A stretch of 64,000 nt of DNA from NCBI RefSeq assembly GCF_018139145.2, contig NC_059481.1, positions 11,148,368 through 11,212,367 on the forward strand. Direction: 5' to 3'. Positions within the stretch are counted from its first letter, which is position 1. Every line of letters starts with the position of its first letter. This document shows positions 53,001 to 63,146 of the stretch, in pieces. The notes under the pieces are model-generated. The model had not been told where the DNA came from. It did not search any database and was given only the letters and a program-made list of their open reading frames with translations. The position numbers and the translations under genes were made by a program. The stretch is from Gymnogyps californianus (lineage: Eukaryota > Chordata > Aves > Accipitriformes > Cathartidae).

Positions 53001-56000
53001 AAGAGAGCTCAACATTTTCACGTTATTTTCATCCTCTAAAACTTAACACAGAAGAAATATGCTGTTATGAACTGTAAGTTATATTTTCCATTTTAAATTA
53101 CCTTTGCCATAAAATAGTCCCACATGCTGAGTTCTGGAGGGATAAACTTTTCTTTGTAAGAGGGTCTTTCTGCAGGTACAGGTGGCGGTACAGTGCTATC
53201 TTTTACTGGTCTTCCTGGCACTAGCATTCTCATATTAAACCGACGGCGATGTTTATCCATTTCTTCTGATGGAAGCGGTGGTGCTAAATTCAGGAAATTT
53301 GAAAAGCTGATATTAATACTGCATCTTTAGAAATGGCTGTGTTTTATAATTGAAGCAACTAAAACCATTGTTATTAGTACTAATTTCTACTGATTCAGAA
53401 ATCAAAGCCAGCCTAAATAAAGTAAGTGTAATCATACAAGAAGTTCACTTATGATAAATTCAATAACTGTAGCATTTATACATTGGATATATCATGAGAA
53501 ATACATTTTATTATCTGGATTAAGTTCTCAGGAGATGTAGCTTTTAAGTAAAAAGCTTTTAGCTGAGAAATTTCTCAAGAAAGAACTTAAGAAATTTTGT
53601 TGCAAAATAAAAGTTATATATAAAATTTCACTAAACTGTAAACTGCACAAGTAACAGTAGTTATTCAAAATATAAGCTAAGGAACTCTTAAGATAACAAA
53701 GAAAATTTGAATAGAGGGACAGTCTTTTTGACAACTGAAGTCTATTTTAAAGTGTTGTGATTTAAAATGTCTTAATAGTTATCAAAATATTAATGTGGAA
53801 TTTGTTTTTCAAAGTGTTATTGGCCAGGCAACATTGAAGATCACACTTACTTTATTACAAAGGAGCTTGATATTTAAAAAAAAATTTTTTTTTTTAAAAA
53901 GCCGCTACTAACATTCATCTACACTGCAAGTTTTTACAAACCTTCATTACCATCCTCTGAAACATCAGAAGCTGTAGCAGCTTGTAGGTTAAAGGAAAAC
54001 AGAATACATCTCAAATGAAGACATGACTTTATGTTATTCATATTAACATCTTGTGAAAATAACCACCCTAAATAAGTTTAAATTATTCCATAAATGACAA
54101 ATATCTGTTGTGCATACTTATAATGGTGCATTGCCTCATTACTGTTTTGTTTTGTATTTCAGATATTGGAACATCTAATGTTTGCATAAGTTTCAAGCCT
54201 ATTGTTGTTTTGAAAGTCTATGTGACATGATTTTCTGTATTGTTGCAGTGTGAAGTCTATGACAAATGGTTGTATTTGCTTTTGTCTCCAGAGCCTGAAT
54301 TCAATCTCCACTTATGCTTTTCCTCATGCAGTATATTAAGATATGCTCATCTGTCTTTGCAAAATTCCTGGTTTTAGTTGGAGCTTACGTATGCACGAAC
54401 TATTTTTCTGACGGATGAAGTTGATATTTCTTCTCTGTGGTGTTGTACAAGGTGAAATCGCATCTTGCAATAGAAATTGGTTTCAGAAATACTGTTTCCA
54501 AGTTACTGTAGTCGTTAAACAATAGCATGCATCTCTCATACAGAAAGCCATAGGTATTAACACTGATTTATACCATCTATTTTTTCACTAAAAAATAACG
54601 ACTGAAAGTCCTGAAAAGTGTTATAAGTAAGCATCTAATAGTAATATTAGCAATATAGTAACTGTACAGTTTTTATGGCAAATCCAAAATGTGCTGGGTG
54701 CCATTACAAAGGACAACTGCAAGACTAATATTTTTTCTGCTTTTTAATTAATGTAACAGTTTTCTTGCCAGTAGATACTTAAATTCTGCTTGCTTGGTTT
54801 TTGTCTTTAAAAGGAAGGAAATCTCTCCTACCAGGTTACTAAAAGGTATAAAATGCAAATCATTACTATGACCTTTAGAGAACAAAGTACCTGGAATATT
54901 TTCTGACTGCCTTCGAGGTTTTACAAGAAGTTTCACTCCTCCGCCAAAAACAGCAGCCCACATTCGACTGTTCAAAGGATGGGCTGCTAGTCGAAATAAT
55001 TCATTACACGAATTGGTTGCAAGGGCGTGTATAAGGAGACTCAGATAGACAGCTACAACAGCTTCACAAAGTAGGATGTTTAACTTTGGTTGATCTTCAT
55101 CCTGAGCTGAACTTAAGAGATTTATAAGTGAACTCACACCTGCAAAGAGAAAAGAAGAAAAGTTCTATGTTAAATGAGCAGGAGTACAAATGGAAAAAAA
55201 GGAATTGTTTCACCTCTACGTTTTATGTTAAACATATACTAATAGCCACGTGATACTTTTATTCAGATGAAACATACTATTAATATTTTTCTTAAAATCA
55301 TAAAGATCAAAATTTAAAAAAGCCTTCTTGGGTCTGGGACTTCTGCGTTGTACCTCTCTGCAAATACTATGGGCAGTTCAGCTTGCCTATGAAATTCCTC
55401 TCTATTTCCACAGTTTACCTCAAAATACTAAATTTATGCTCGTACATTGGGAGCAGTTGTTTTGATAGCTATACCAAGTAAAGCATAGATGTAAGACAGT
55501 ACTGTAGAAACAGCTAACAGAAATAGCTTTGCGAGGGGGTGAGGCAGACCGGAGGAAAACATTTTAGGATGACAAATTATCAGCTTTTATTGAGTTTTTC
55601 CTGAAGATCGTGATCTCTTCTTCAAGCAAGACGTTTGCCATATAGAAAGTTTATTTTTATTTGTTTTGATACGTGAAAATGTTAAAGGCTGTTATTAATT
55701 TGAGGACTAAATCAGAAACACTTATCTATCATTGATCATCTATCATTTCATCCATCATATTACAGGACAGTGAAATAATTTTGAAATGTGGAGCTGGTCC
55801 AGTGGTGCTAAAAGTAACTTTATTTTTGTCTTACCAGGCCACTGAGCAGGAGATGAGTTTGGAGTTGCATGCTCTTCAATACTTTCTGTCCTCAGTCTGC
55901 GTCGATCACTCAAAAGCAGTCCTTGATAAACCATCCCTGTAAACTGATTCGCTTCTGTTTGACTGCTAAATACAAATTAATTTTTTTCTGATGAGAAAGG

Positions 56001-59000
56001 ATTTTAGAATATTTTTGTAATGAAGTATAGTGTATATATACATGCTTCTCATTTTAATCAGAAAATGCAACATTTAGACTTCTATAGGACTAAGTCAAGA
56101 ATTTTATAATTTCACCGTATACAAAATACATTTTTTATTAAAACTTGAAATGTTTCCATGTGGCATTATCAATTTTAATATGTTATGTGCGTAGCTCCAG
56201 ATATGAAAAAGGCTTTTTCAAAAATTTTAATAATATATTTGTTGTGAAGAATTTTTGGTAATGTTTTTACAGCATTCTCTTCCAGTTCCAGTTTGGAATA
56301 TAAACTGCCTGAAACCTGACTTCAGTTAGACTCAGATGTTTCCCCTGCACCCCTGTTCAGCAATGAATGTGCCATGGAAAACAGCATTCAGATATTTTTC
56401 AGAAGCATCCCAAGTGAGAGTGATACCAGATTTTCCTATTATTTACTGGAAAAAATCTGAATGATTGGTGTTATTTTATCTGTGTAAAACTGATCTGGCA
56501 TATCAAAGCTAGCAATGTGTAAACTGTATAAGTATCTATGACCATACACGGATATTTAATCCCTTTTTTAGACACATGCATGAAGAATGTCCATTTTGGA
56601 TACACAAAGTATACTCCAAATGTAGAACTATAAGAAAACTTCCATTTTTACCTGTAGCTGTGGCTGTCACATAGTGCTTGATAAATGGATGCAGAAAGTG
56701 ACGCTGCTAAAGAATGAAGTGTGTACACCTAAAATAAAAAGAGCCGATAAGCTATACATAAATTATATATAAAAGGTGGGTAAACTACAATTCTTTCTAA
56801 ACAGCAGTGGAAACGTGTTATGCAGGAATGTCCTAGTTTTAAACCAAGTGCAGGAAATAGTAACTGAATGTTACTTTAAGTTTACAATACAGTACTTTGA
56901 AAATCACAACTGCTTGCTCAAGATCATTCGATTGCAGTCAAAACCTTCTACTATTATGTCAAGATAATTAACTTTATTCTAATATAGAACTGCTCCAATG
57001 AATGAGTATACTGAAGGAGTGATTAAGTATGTCCTGTTCTGACAATGAAGTTGATAGAATGGTTCCTGGAAGCCGTATTATATAACATTGCCGTTCAATG
57101 TAGTAGTAGTTGCTCAATATGCATAAAATACAAAAGTTTGTGTAATCATTGTATGATTGTTTTATCTATAATCTCTTTTTTACCTCAGTTATGTGATTAC
57201 AGATTTCCAGGAGTAACAAGAATAATACTCTGTTATTGCCTCACAATGCAACAGAAACACTCCAGTTCTTAAACAGAAGAAATGCAAGGATTTCTTGGAA
57301 AGTCCGATGCAATTCACAGTATGAAGAAAATGGTACTGTCAAAGTGTTAAAAACGTACACTTTTTTTAAACCCACCCTGTGTTCATTTCCATCTTTTCCT
57401 ACCATCTTTCCATGTAATCAAATGCTAGACCTTAGATTAAAGCTATGAATTATCTAAATAGTTGTTTTGCAGTTAGGAGGTGTCAGCTCTTCTTTCTGAA
57501 TTCTCTTTTAAAAGAAAATGCATGTGAAGTGTGAGTTTTTAGAGTAAGAAAGATGCTTGCTGTAGCATAATGCAGGATGGAAAAGGAGTCAACGGATGTA
57601 AGCGAGAAAATTAGATGTAAATGAGCTTGGGTTACAGTTTTAGAAACTTACCTGCCTTGCAGTGGGACAACCCATTTAGTTTCCTAATTTTTCCCTACTT
57701 TCATATAGTCAATGGAAATTCAAAATAATTTAATGACTATGAATACTGATCTAAATGTACAAAACAATGATTTAGCTTCTTACTAATTAACTGTGTCATA
57801 GTCTCAGGCTCTTTAGCTTTTTCCCCCCCTCTATTTACTGAATCTGAACAGAATTTATTCACCCCCGAGTATGGAGTCAGATAAAGTAATTCACCACAAT
57901 TCCTTAAAAACCAGTACACTTGAGGAAATTCGCGCTGGAGTAAGGTTTATAATATCTATGTTAATAGAAGGTTATAACATAACTTACAGTCTTCCATCTC
58001 TACTTTCATTAATCTCCCTACAGGATTTGACCAGAATGATGATAATTAGTTAACTTACATGATCATGTTGTTTTAAGAGACAAGAATTCAGTGTTTTAGT
58101 GAACGTTCACATTTGGAATAGTATCCTGAGAATGACCAGAATTTGAATGAAAGGGAACTAACCGGATTCAAAAACATGTCAGAAGGCAAGTGGTTAACTA
58201 GCATTTTCAGTTCGCCAGACTTAAGGGAAAAGGTCAGTATTGTGAAAGGGTAAGTACTGAAAAGTTAACTCAAACACCACATTTTATTTTTCGCATGCTC
58301 ACTCCCCATTTTATAAAAAAATCCTTTAGCATTTCCTGAAAGCTTTTCATTACCTTGATATCTTCAGTATTAGGATGTGGTGGTGATTTCATCTGCACAA
58401 TAGTGTAAAGAATATCATGGATGTGGTTGTTTAAATACAGCACAGGATTAGCTATCACAGTTTTTGTGGATGCTATGCTTGCAGAAAGCAACGGTAGTGT
58501 TGTGGGTAATGGAAGTGGAGACTGAAGTTGTTTTACAGTAGTTTCCTGTTTAAAAGAAAAGATTGTCTTTAAAATTATTGCTTTGAGAAAAAAAGTTAAA
58601 AAAAATGATGATTTTACATCTTAAATGTTTTTCCAGGGTTATTTATCCTCTTCCACTGCTGTCTGCTCAGTACAGACAAGATTTTACTGTGACTGATGTC
58701 AAAAGTAAGTTCTTATTTACCATAATAACATGCATCAGACCTGATAGCCAAGTTTGCGGGAACGCTTTTTGGTTTAGTGCAGGGAGAGTTCGTTAGGAAG
58801 TATCGGGATTGTCTATTAAGAAACACTAACTAAAAACGCACTTGCAGTAGCATAAGTTGACATAATACTCACTGGTCTGAGTTTAATAACAAAAGTCAAA
58901 TTGCACTAATCTGAGTTTCTCAAGTGGAAATGAACAGAATTTTTTTTTATTCTTAAAAATATGTGCTAAGCCTAGTACCACCAAAACAGTTGTCTACTGC

Positions 59001-62000
59001 TCCTATTTGAAATGTGAGAAATCTAGGACTAGAGCAAGTTAAATGACTTGCCCAGTATCAGGTTATCTGCTGTAGCTCAGGTTAGTCATTAACATTTGCT
59101 GGAAAATACCTCTTTTTGTATAAAATAAATGTAGAATGTGCCATAATACAGTAAAAGGGAGCACTACCCTGTCTGACTTGGTATTATTTGTTGAGCCTTG
59201 CAGCTAAGATCCCATTCCTTGTAGCTCACTTGCATGATTTGCAGAGGTGTAGGGAATGAGATTTTGTTGTATTTGAGCAACTGTGAATTTAATTTATTAT
59301 ATAGGTACCCAGAATATTGTGATCAAAATTATAATTTCATTGGAACACACATATAATGCTGCAGCTATAATATAAACAGCAACATTTATATTCCATAATT
59401 ATAGGTAGCCTAATCCTTAATGTCATATAACATTCTTAAGAACCAAATAATCAGGATGTGGAAAAGCAGCACACTTAAATACCAAGATCTTTCTCCAAGA
59501 ACGTTAAAATTATCTTGACCATTAGACTTGCAGAACATAAAAAGCACCTATCTAGGCACAAACTCAAGCATTTGACAAAACTGACAGTCCAGAACTGTTC
59601 ACACTTGCGAAGAGAAATTAGTTGAATTTGTTTTACCTGCTGTGACTCTTGCAGCAAGAACTTCAGCTCCATTCTTACAGATGCTAAACCACCACCTTGT
59701 GCCCCATGAAGACTACAATAACTTAGAAAAACTCTTAGAAGAGCTTGGTTCTTCTGCAGCCACCACTTTCGTCTTTCAGCATGTTCTCGTTTTGCTTGTA
59801 ACCTACGTCTTTCTATCTGGTGCCGTTCATACGAACCAATGTCTGGCTTATCCATAATATCGTCATGATCAAGTAGATCCCCATTTACTTTGGTATATGT
59901 TTTACAATAGTCTTTGCCCCCTGCGTCATGGTTGCATATTTCATGCATAGCAGCAATCTCTTTTTCAAGCCAGTTGTACAGCTGAAATCTGAGCTTTCCT
60001 CCATCTACTTCATAACCTGTAGCCAAAGTCCTCAGTTCAGTCATAAGGATCTTCAAACAGGCTCTGAACTTCAGTTGTTCAGCAATAACATCAACCTCAG
60101 TGTCTCCTGCATCAGAAATCTCCCCCTGTGGTGTCTGTGGGATGTTGGTGTCTGAGGTTCTCCCATCATCTTCTCCATTCTTAGAATCAGATTTTGAGTT
60201 TTTCATCATTATCCCAACATCCTTGTCCTCTTCGTCTGACCCATTTTTGTCTTCACCCCAATCAAGAGTAAGGGGCTCATCATCAAATTTTACTGCTGGT
60301 TGACTCCAGTCAAATTGTGCTGAAGATTCAACAGTATTCTCCAAAGCAAAGGAAGCTGAAATTGGCTTTGACCAGTCTGTATCACCCCTTCCAGCACTGT
60401 CCCTTAGGGCTTTGGAATCTGAAACACCAGCCTGTATTGGAGGACTAGATGAATCTTTCTCTGCAGCTACAGTAGACTTTTTTCTTACTTTTGGAATTTT
60501 GGAAAGGACTTCAAGAGCTAGTACAGGGCAGCCCACTTTAAAATGAGCATTTGCAGTAGTGAAGAATAATTTTCTTTCTATAAGATTAATTTTATCCACA
60601 AAGCTTTTCTCAGTTTTTAGACCTAAGGTGGCCAAAGTCCCTTCTGGTGAGCTGAAGTATCTTCGGATGAGCAAAGGGTGGGTCCGAAGATAATTGTAAA
60701 AACTGAATACCACAGGATTGCACGACTTGACGATAACTAAGGAATTAAACAGATATGACATCTATTGAAAATGGCTTTAAAATAGTATTATTCTGTTTTG
60801 CAGTATTTCCTGCATTACAGAGATTTGTCAAAACACAAAAACAAAGACAGTTTTGGGTCTAGTTGCCAAAACAAAATGAAAGAATTACTTATTCCCCACA
60901 AAAAGATTAAAGGTATGAGCTGATGAGTAGAAAGATATGAAATTCTCTCATTTGCCTCACTGTTATATTCCACTCAGCTAAGCCTAAAAAAAGCTGAGAT
61001 GATCAGCCAGGTAGAGATTTCCCCAAGGGAGGGAATATGCCACAGAAACCTACGTAGCCACCTGTCACTTAACATTAATTTCAGAAGAGACAGGACAGGA
61101 AAACCTGCTAGAACACTGCTAATTCCTAGAAGCAAGAATGAGAATTTAAGTCTATTGCAATAAAGACTAGCTAGCATTCAGTAGTAGAGAGGTATTGTAG
61201 GGAAGTACCAAACAAAGAAGGTCCTCCTGAGCTTATCTGACAGCAGAACTAAGTTCAATATCAGGGGGCTGGAGACAAGTCCTTGGAAGAAATTGGAAAA
61301 AGATTTATTTTTTTTTTAGGAAGAAGTGGAAATTGAGTGGGCCAGTACATAAGGCAATTAATCATTTCAGCATAATGGCATCTCGGGAGAAGGGACTGCA
61401 TACATACACAGAAAGTATTTCTCCTTCTCTACTTTGTCTTAATAAGTTTGTCCCATCAGACTAATGTTTTTCCCTTACCTGGGTTTTCATCATCATCTTT
61501 AGGTGTTTGTTCCAATAACGTGTCCAGTGCTCTAGTGTAATCTTTCATTATCCAGTACGCAATGCTTCTCAGAAATGGATCAGAATGCAATTTAGTACAG
61601 CTGAACCCAGCTCCATCCTTATGGCAACCCAAAATCTTTTCATAAAGAATGGAGGTGTATGTGACAGAGGTTTCAAACTCTGATTCATATAAACGAGCAA
61701 TAACCATAGCCAACTGGATGTCTTCCATTTTCTCAAGGCACACCTATGATAAGAAGTGGGGAAAAGGTTGCTTTATGAGGGAAAGGTAGTTCTTTAAAAT
61801 AACAATGAAGTGAATAGCAATATATGTTTACAGAACAGATAATTTTTTTCTCATCATATCTGTTCTTTGAAGTGTATATTCATCTTTGGGTCAAAAATGT
61901 GGTAAGTGATATATATCCAAGTAAGATATTTTCTTCCGTGTTTGGAAAGAGGTGTACTTTCTTCTATTTCAGGAGTTATGATAGGCATAGCAACATCAGC

Positions 62001-63146
62001 ATGTCAAAAATTAATATGGCAGAAGTAAAGATGTTTATTTTTATTCTACCTAGTAGAATAAACATAACTTCCAACTTTAACGTTAATACATCACTGGTAA
62101 GATATTCACACTGTCTCATCTGCAGAATTACATCTCTGAGGAAAATTCTTTACGTTCTCAGGTAAAGACAAACATATTGCATATAGATAGGCAGGATAAC
62201 TAAAGGTTCTCTCATTCCCATTCTCTCTGGAGAGGTACTGCTTAGGTTATGATCCTGCTTACAGCTCTCACCTCCCTTGTGGCAGGCAACATCACAGCTC
62301 CACTAAAAAGGGAACTGAGCGCTGCTTCAGAAGAGAAATCCGACTTCTTTTTTTACTTAATGTTGTAACAATAGGTCATGCAGAATAGCTGGAAGCTGAA
62401 CAGAGTGCTACAACTTAACTGTGCTGATCAAACAGAAAGTTTTGCCAGAGGGGTCACGATGGGTATTCTGAAGAGTGCTACTGCTGAGGACTGATGTATC
62501 TTAACAATTATTCTGGCCTTCAGATCAGCTTCCAAGCTGCTTTTCACAGTAGTGTGGAGGTAAACGGTATGTCTGCAGGGCACAAGGGGGTCATGTGTGG
62601 ACCATACCATACCATTTGTGCTGCCACAATTTGTGAAAACATCAGCAGAGAACTGCTTGTAAGGATGCAGTTACATAGGTCAAATCAGAAACTGAAATTT
62701 AATTTCTCAAAAGTGGATACCTCTATAGCATCTTTCAGTGAACCTGCTAGCAAGAAAAATGCAGCTGATTGTTCAAAGCGTTGTTTTCCCAACAAAGCAA
62801 AAGCATTTTTCAAAGCAGCTTTGCGCCATCTATCTTCACTGAAGTTGTGGCTGAAAAAGGCAGTCATCTTTTCATCGTGCTGGGACCTGCATAAAGAAAT
62901 GCAATGTATACAACTACTTATTATATAACCTTAGCATACAATCACTTGAACAACATCACTTTAAATTAAACTCTAATCTTGAATGAGTTCTGTTTTGCAT
63001 TCCTGGTTCCATTAAGATTTAATCAAACTTACAGTTAGCAGAACTCACCTAAACAGACCCCACACCACTGCCTTTTTCTTCATAGCAAGGTAAAAAAGTG
63101 CAGCATCTAAGGCATCATTGTTCCTCTGGAATGAAGCTTTTGCAAC
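40868..63146 (-). CDS. DMXL2: DmX-like protein 2 (rabconnectin-3 alpha), C-terminal part, spliced
   Basis: Twenty-four GT-AG exons on the minus strand join in frame to 1407 codons and a stop. The protein is recognised by near-identity to vertebrate DMXL2 over long segments and ends NAFNVPSGIFDIL, which separates it from DMXL1. In visible-residue numbering: end of the Rav1p_C region 1-176, acidic DWS/DWGE linker about 240-400, ERRRLQAKREHAERR basic helix about 485, helical scaffold 544-760, acidic and Pro-rich linker 760-876, and C-terminal WD40 propeller about 1030-1407. Family knowledge: DMXL2 with WDR7 forms the vertebrate counterpart of the RAVE complex that assembles V-ATPase, and it binds Rab3 GEP/GAP on synaptic vesicles. 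Human DMXL2 is about 3036 residues, so the N-terminal half lies beyond 64000. No frame breaks. Confidence 0.97.
42232..42449 (-). CDS. DMXL2: DMXL2 exon, WD40 blades
   Basis: 218 nt coding residues 1266-1338: FTCHDHGATVLQYAPKHQLL, SGGRKGYICIFDI (WD-like end) and FVTGSAEGNMK. Donor ATGAAG|GTAAGG. Confidence 0.96.
43595..43647 (-). CDS. DMXL2: DMXL2 small exon, WD40
   Basis: 53 nt coding NVCLWDTLVSSGNSQIHA (1248-1265), a WD blade terminus. Donor CATG|GTAAGT, acceptor CCCTCAG. Confidence 0.95.
44239..44330 (-). CDS. DMXL2: DMXL2 exon, WD40
   Basis: 92 nt coding SWQCHSKTTSDFAFITSSS and LVATSGQSNDN (1218-1247). Donor AACAG|GTGCGT; phase 2 at its 3' end, joined with the next exon as Arg. Confidence 0.95.
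44946..45023 (-). CDS. DMXL2: DMXL2 exon, WD40
   Basis: 78 nt, phase 0 both ends, coding CGVADGEGFLSIWQVNQTTS and NPKPYL (1192-1217), one WD blade terminus (LSIWQV). Confidence 0.95.
46599..46726 (-). CDS. DMXL2: DMXL2 exon, WD40
   Basis: 128 nt coding residues 1149-1191 (LTGAQDGSVRMFEWTRPQQL, CFRQAGNARVTRMYFNSQGN). The acceptor is AATCTTAG|AT; the later TTACAG 8 nt downstream would create a stop codon at the junction and is rejected. Confidence 0.95.
46813..46873 (-). CDS. DMXL2: DMXL2 small exon, WD40
   Basis: 61 nt coding LIKRNLNNVKRMASHPVHQY (1129-1148) plus one base. Donor TATT|GTAAGT. Confidence 0.95.
47491..47629 (-). CDS. DMXL2: DMXL2 exon, inter-blade loop
   Basis: 139 nt coding residues 1082-1128, a Ser/Thr/Gln-rich low-complexity loop with SDDIDFRGSTTTL and MPWLGSGQTSTG. 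This loop is more variable than its neighbours. Confidence 0.95.
48379..48500 (-). CDS. DMXL2: DMXL2 exon, WD40 start
   Basis: 122 nt coding residues 1042-1081: ANSNEIVLASTHDVQELDI, then LAAQSFIWIGEEYDRES. ASTHDVQEL is a GH-like blade start. Confidence 0.95.
48580..48666 (-). CDS. DMXL2: DMXL2 exon
   Basis: 87 nt, phase 0 both ends, coding VEADLGYPGGKAKIIHKESD and MIMAFAVNK (1013-1041). The preceding intron on the transcript is 48667-49927. Confidence 0.95.
49497..49563. repeat. AT/TA-rich low-complexity stretch
   Basis: TATATTACTATATAATATT followed by repeated ATATATAC-type units in a DMXL2 intron. Confidence 0.75.
49928..50045 (-). CDS. DMXL2: DMXL2 exon
   Basis: 118 nt coding residues 973-1012: ALPAKRLWHFLVKQELLQET and FIRYIFTKKRKQSE, a basic helical segment just before the propeller. 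Confidence 0.95.
51124..51325 (-). CDS. DMXL2: DMXL2 exon
   Basis: 202 nt coding residues 906-972: LPVTSPLGIAVIKNLEHWEQ, GPPPNYINTYPSDLG and PAILRNKAMIEPENTPF. Conserved scaffold region. Confidence 0.95.
51569..51654 (-). CDS. DMXL2: DMXL2 exon
   Basis: 86 nt coding WALLHLTMVKLVLHNVKNFF and PIAGLEFT (877-905). Donor CACTG|GTACGT. Confidence 0.95.
52611..52741 (-). CDS. DMXL2: DMXL2 exon, acidic linker
   Basis: 131 nt coding residues 834-876: PFLPLSDSGVIYDSDESIHS, then an acidic DEEEDDAF patch and VQIQEHKDANSYS. Confidence 0.95.
53102..53283 (-). CDS. DMXL2: DMXL2 exon, Pro-rich linker
   Basis: 182 nt coding residues 773-833: PPLPSEEMDKHRRRFNMRM, VPPPVPAERPSYKEKF and PPELSMWDYFMAK. It can join in frame to either the 39-nt exon at 53942 or directly to the exon at 54891. 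Confidence 0.95.
53942..53980 (-). CDS. DMXL2: DMXL2 39-nt probable cassette exon
   Basis: Bounded on the minus strand by a pyrimidine-rich acceptor (CCTACAAG) and donor GAAG|GTTTGT. Its length is a multiple of three, and it enters and leaves in phase 1, coding A-A-T-A-S-D-V-S-E-D-G-N-E (760-772). Skipping it leaves a correct junction that gives ENIPAPPLPSEE, the join I recall as usual in mammals, so it is probably alternative. A second AG 9 nt downstream would give a 30-nt version, also in frame. Confidence 0.65.
54891..55139 (-). CDS. DMXL2: DMXL2 exon, helical scaffold
   Basis: 249 nt coding residues 677-759: VSSLINLLSSAQDEDQPKLN, VAVYLSLLIHALATNSCNEL and MWAAVFGGGVKLLVKPRRQS. Donor ATTCCAG|GTACTT. 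Confidence 0.96.
55835..55965 (-). CDS. DMXL2: DMXL2 exon
   Basis: 131 nt coding residues 633-676: QTEANQFTGMVYQGLLLSDR, RRLRTESIEEHATPNSSPAQ. Acceptor GTATTTAG. Confidence 0.95.
56652..56728 (-). CDS. DMXL2: DMXL2 small exon
   Basis: 77 nt coding VYTLHSLAASLSASIYQALC and DSHSY (608-632). Acceptor TATTTTAG, donor TACAG|GTAAAA. Confidence 0.95.
58354..58545 (-). CDS. DMXL2: DMXL2 exon
   Basis: 192 nt, phase 0 both ends, coding residues 544-607: ETTVKQLQSPLPLPTTLPLL, SASIASTKTVIANPVLYLNN and HIHDILYTIVQMKSPPHP. Confidence 0.95.
59637..60736 (-). CDS. DMXL2: DMXL2 large exon, acidic linker and basic helix
   Basis: The largest exon in view, 1100 nt, coding residues 177-543. It starts VIVKSCNPVVFSFYNYLRTH, continues with the conserved LIERKLFFTTANAHFKVGCP, then a poorly conserved acidic Ser-rich linker with repeated DWSQP/LDWGE motifs, then the conserved EQLKFRACLKILMTELRTLA, the basic ERRRLQAKREHAERRKWWLQ and SYCSLHGAQGGGLASVRMEL. 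The acceptor TTCCTTAG|TT was chosen because it keeps frame with the preceding exon. Confidence 0.96.
61479..61743 (-). CDS. DMXL2: DMXL2 exon, Rav1p_C end
   Basis: 265 nt coding residues 89-176: VCLEKMEDIQLAMVIARLYE, TYTSILYEKILGCHKDGAGF and IAYWIMKDYTRALDTLLEQT. Part of the Rav1p C-terminal family region. Donor AACCCAG|GTAAGG. Confidence 0.96.
62721..62886 (-). CDS. DMXL2: DMXL2 exon, Rav1p_C
   Basis: 166 nt coding residues 33-88: SQHDEKMTAFFSHNFSEDRW, RKAALKNAFALLGKQRFEQS and AAFFLLAGSLKDAIE, the hallmark RAVE/Rav1 sequence WR-AALKNA-ALL-K-RFE-AAAFFLLA-SLKDA. Confidence 0.97.
63049..63146 (-). CDS. DMXL2: DMXL2 exon, Rav1p_C, first visible
   Basis: 98 nt coding visible residues 1-32: VAKASFQRNNDALDAALFYL and AMKKKAVVWGLF. 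The acceptor is TACTACAG, so an upstream exon must lie beyond the right edge. Confidence 0.95.

Larger units (their letters stand above)
41078..62720 (-). other. DMXL2: DMXL2 introns within the window
   Basis: Introns range from 79 nt (48501-48579) to about 1.6 kb (45024-46598, 56729-58353). They are AT-rich and mostly featureless. Noted items are a local GC-rich patch at about 41283-41400 and an AT/TA-rich stretch at about 49497-49563. No transposon body, tRNA or embedded gene recognised on either strand; open frames lying between exons lack homology. Confidence 0.8.

Noticed and set aside
59475..59636. Continuation of the large DMXL2 frame past the donor at 59637
   Set aside because: The frame stays open into the intron by chance. 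The GTAAAA donor and the next exon (ETTVKQ) match the family join ESQQ-ETTVKQ.
40868..63146. Assignment of the minus-strand gene to DMXL1
   Set aside because: The C-terminal sequence (VWRLTG, NAFNVPSGIFDIL) fits DMXL2 and not DMXL1, and GLDN is the expected neighbour of DMXL2.
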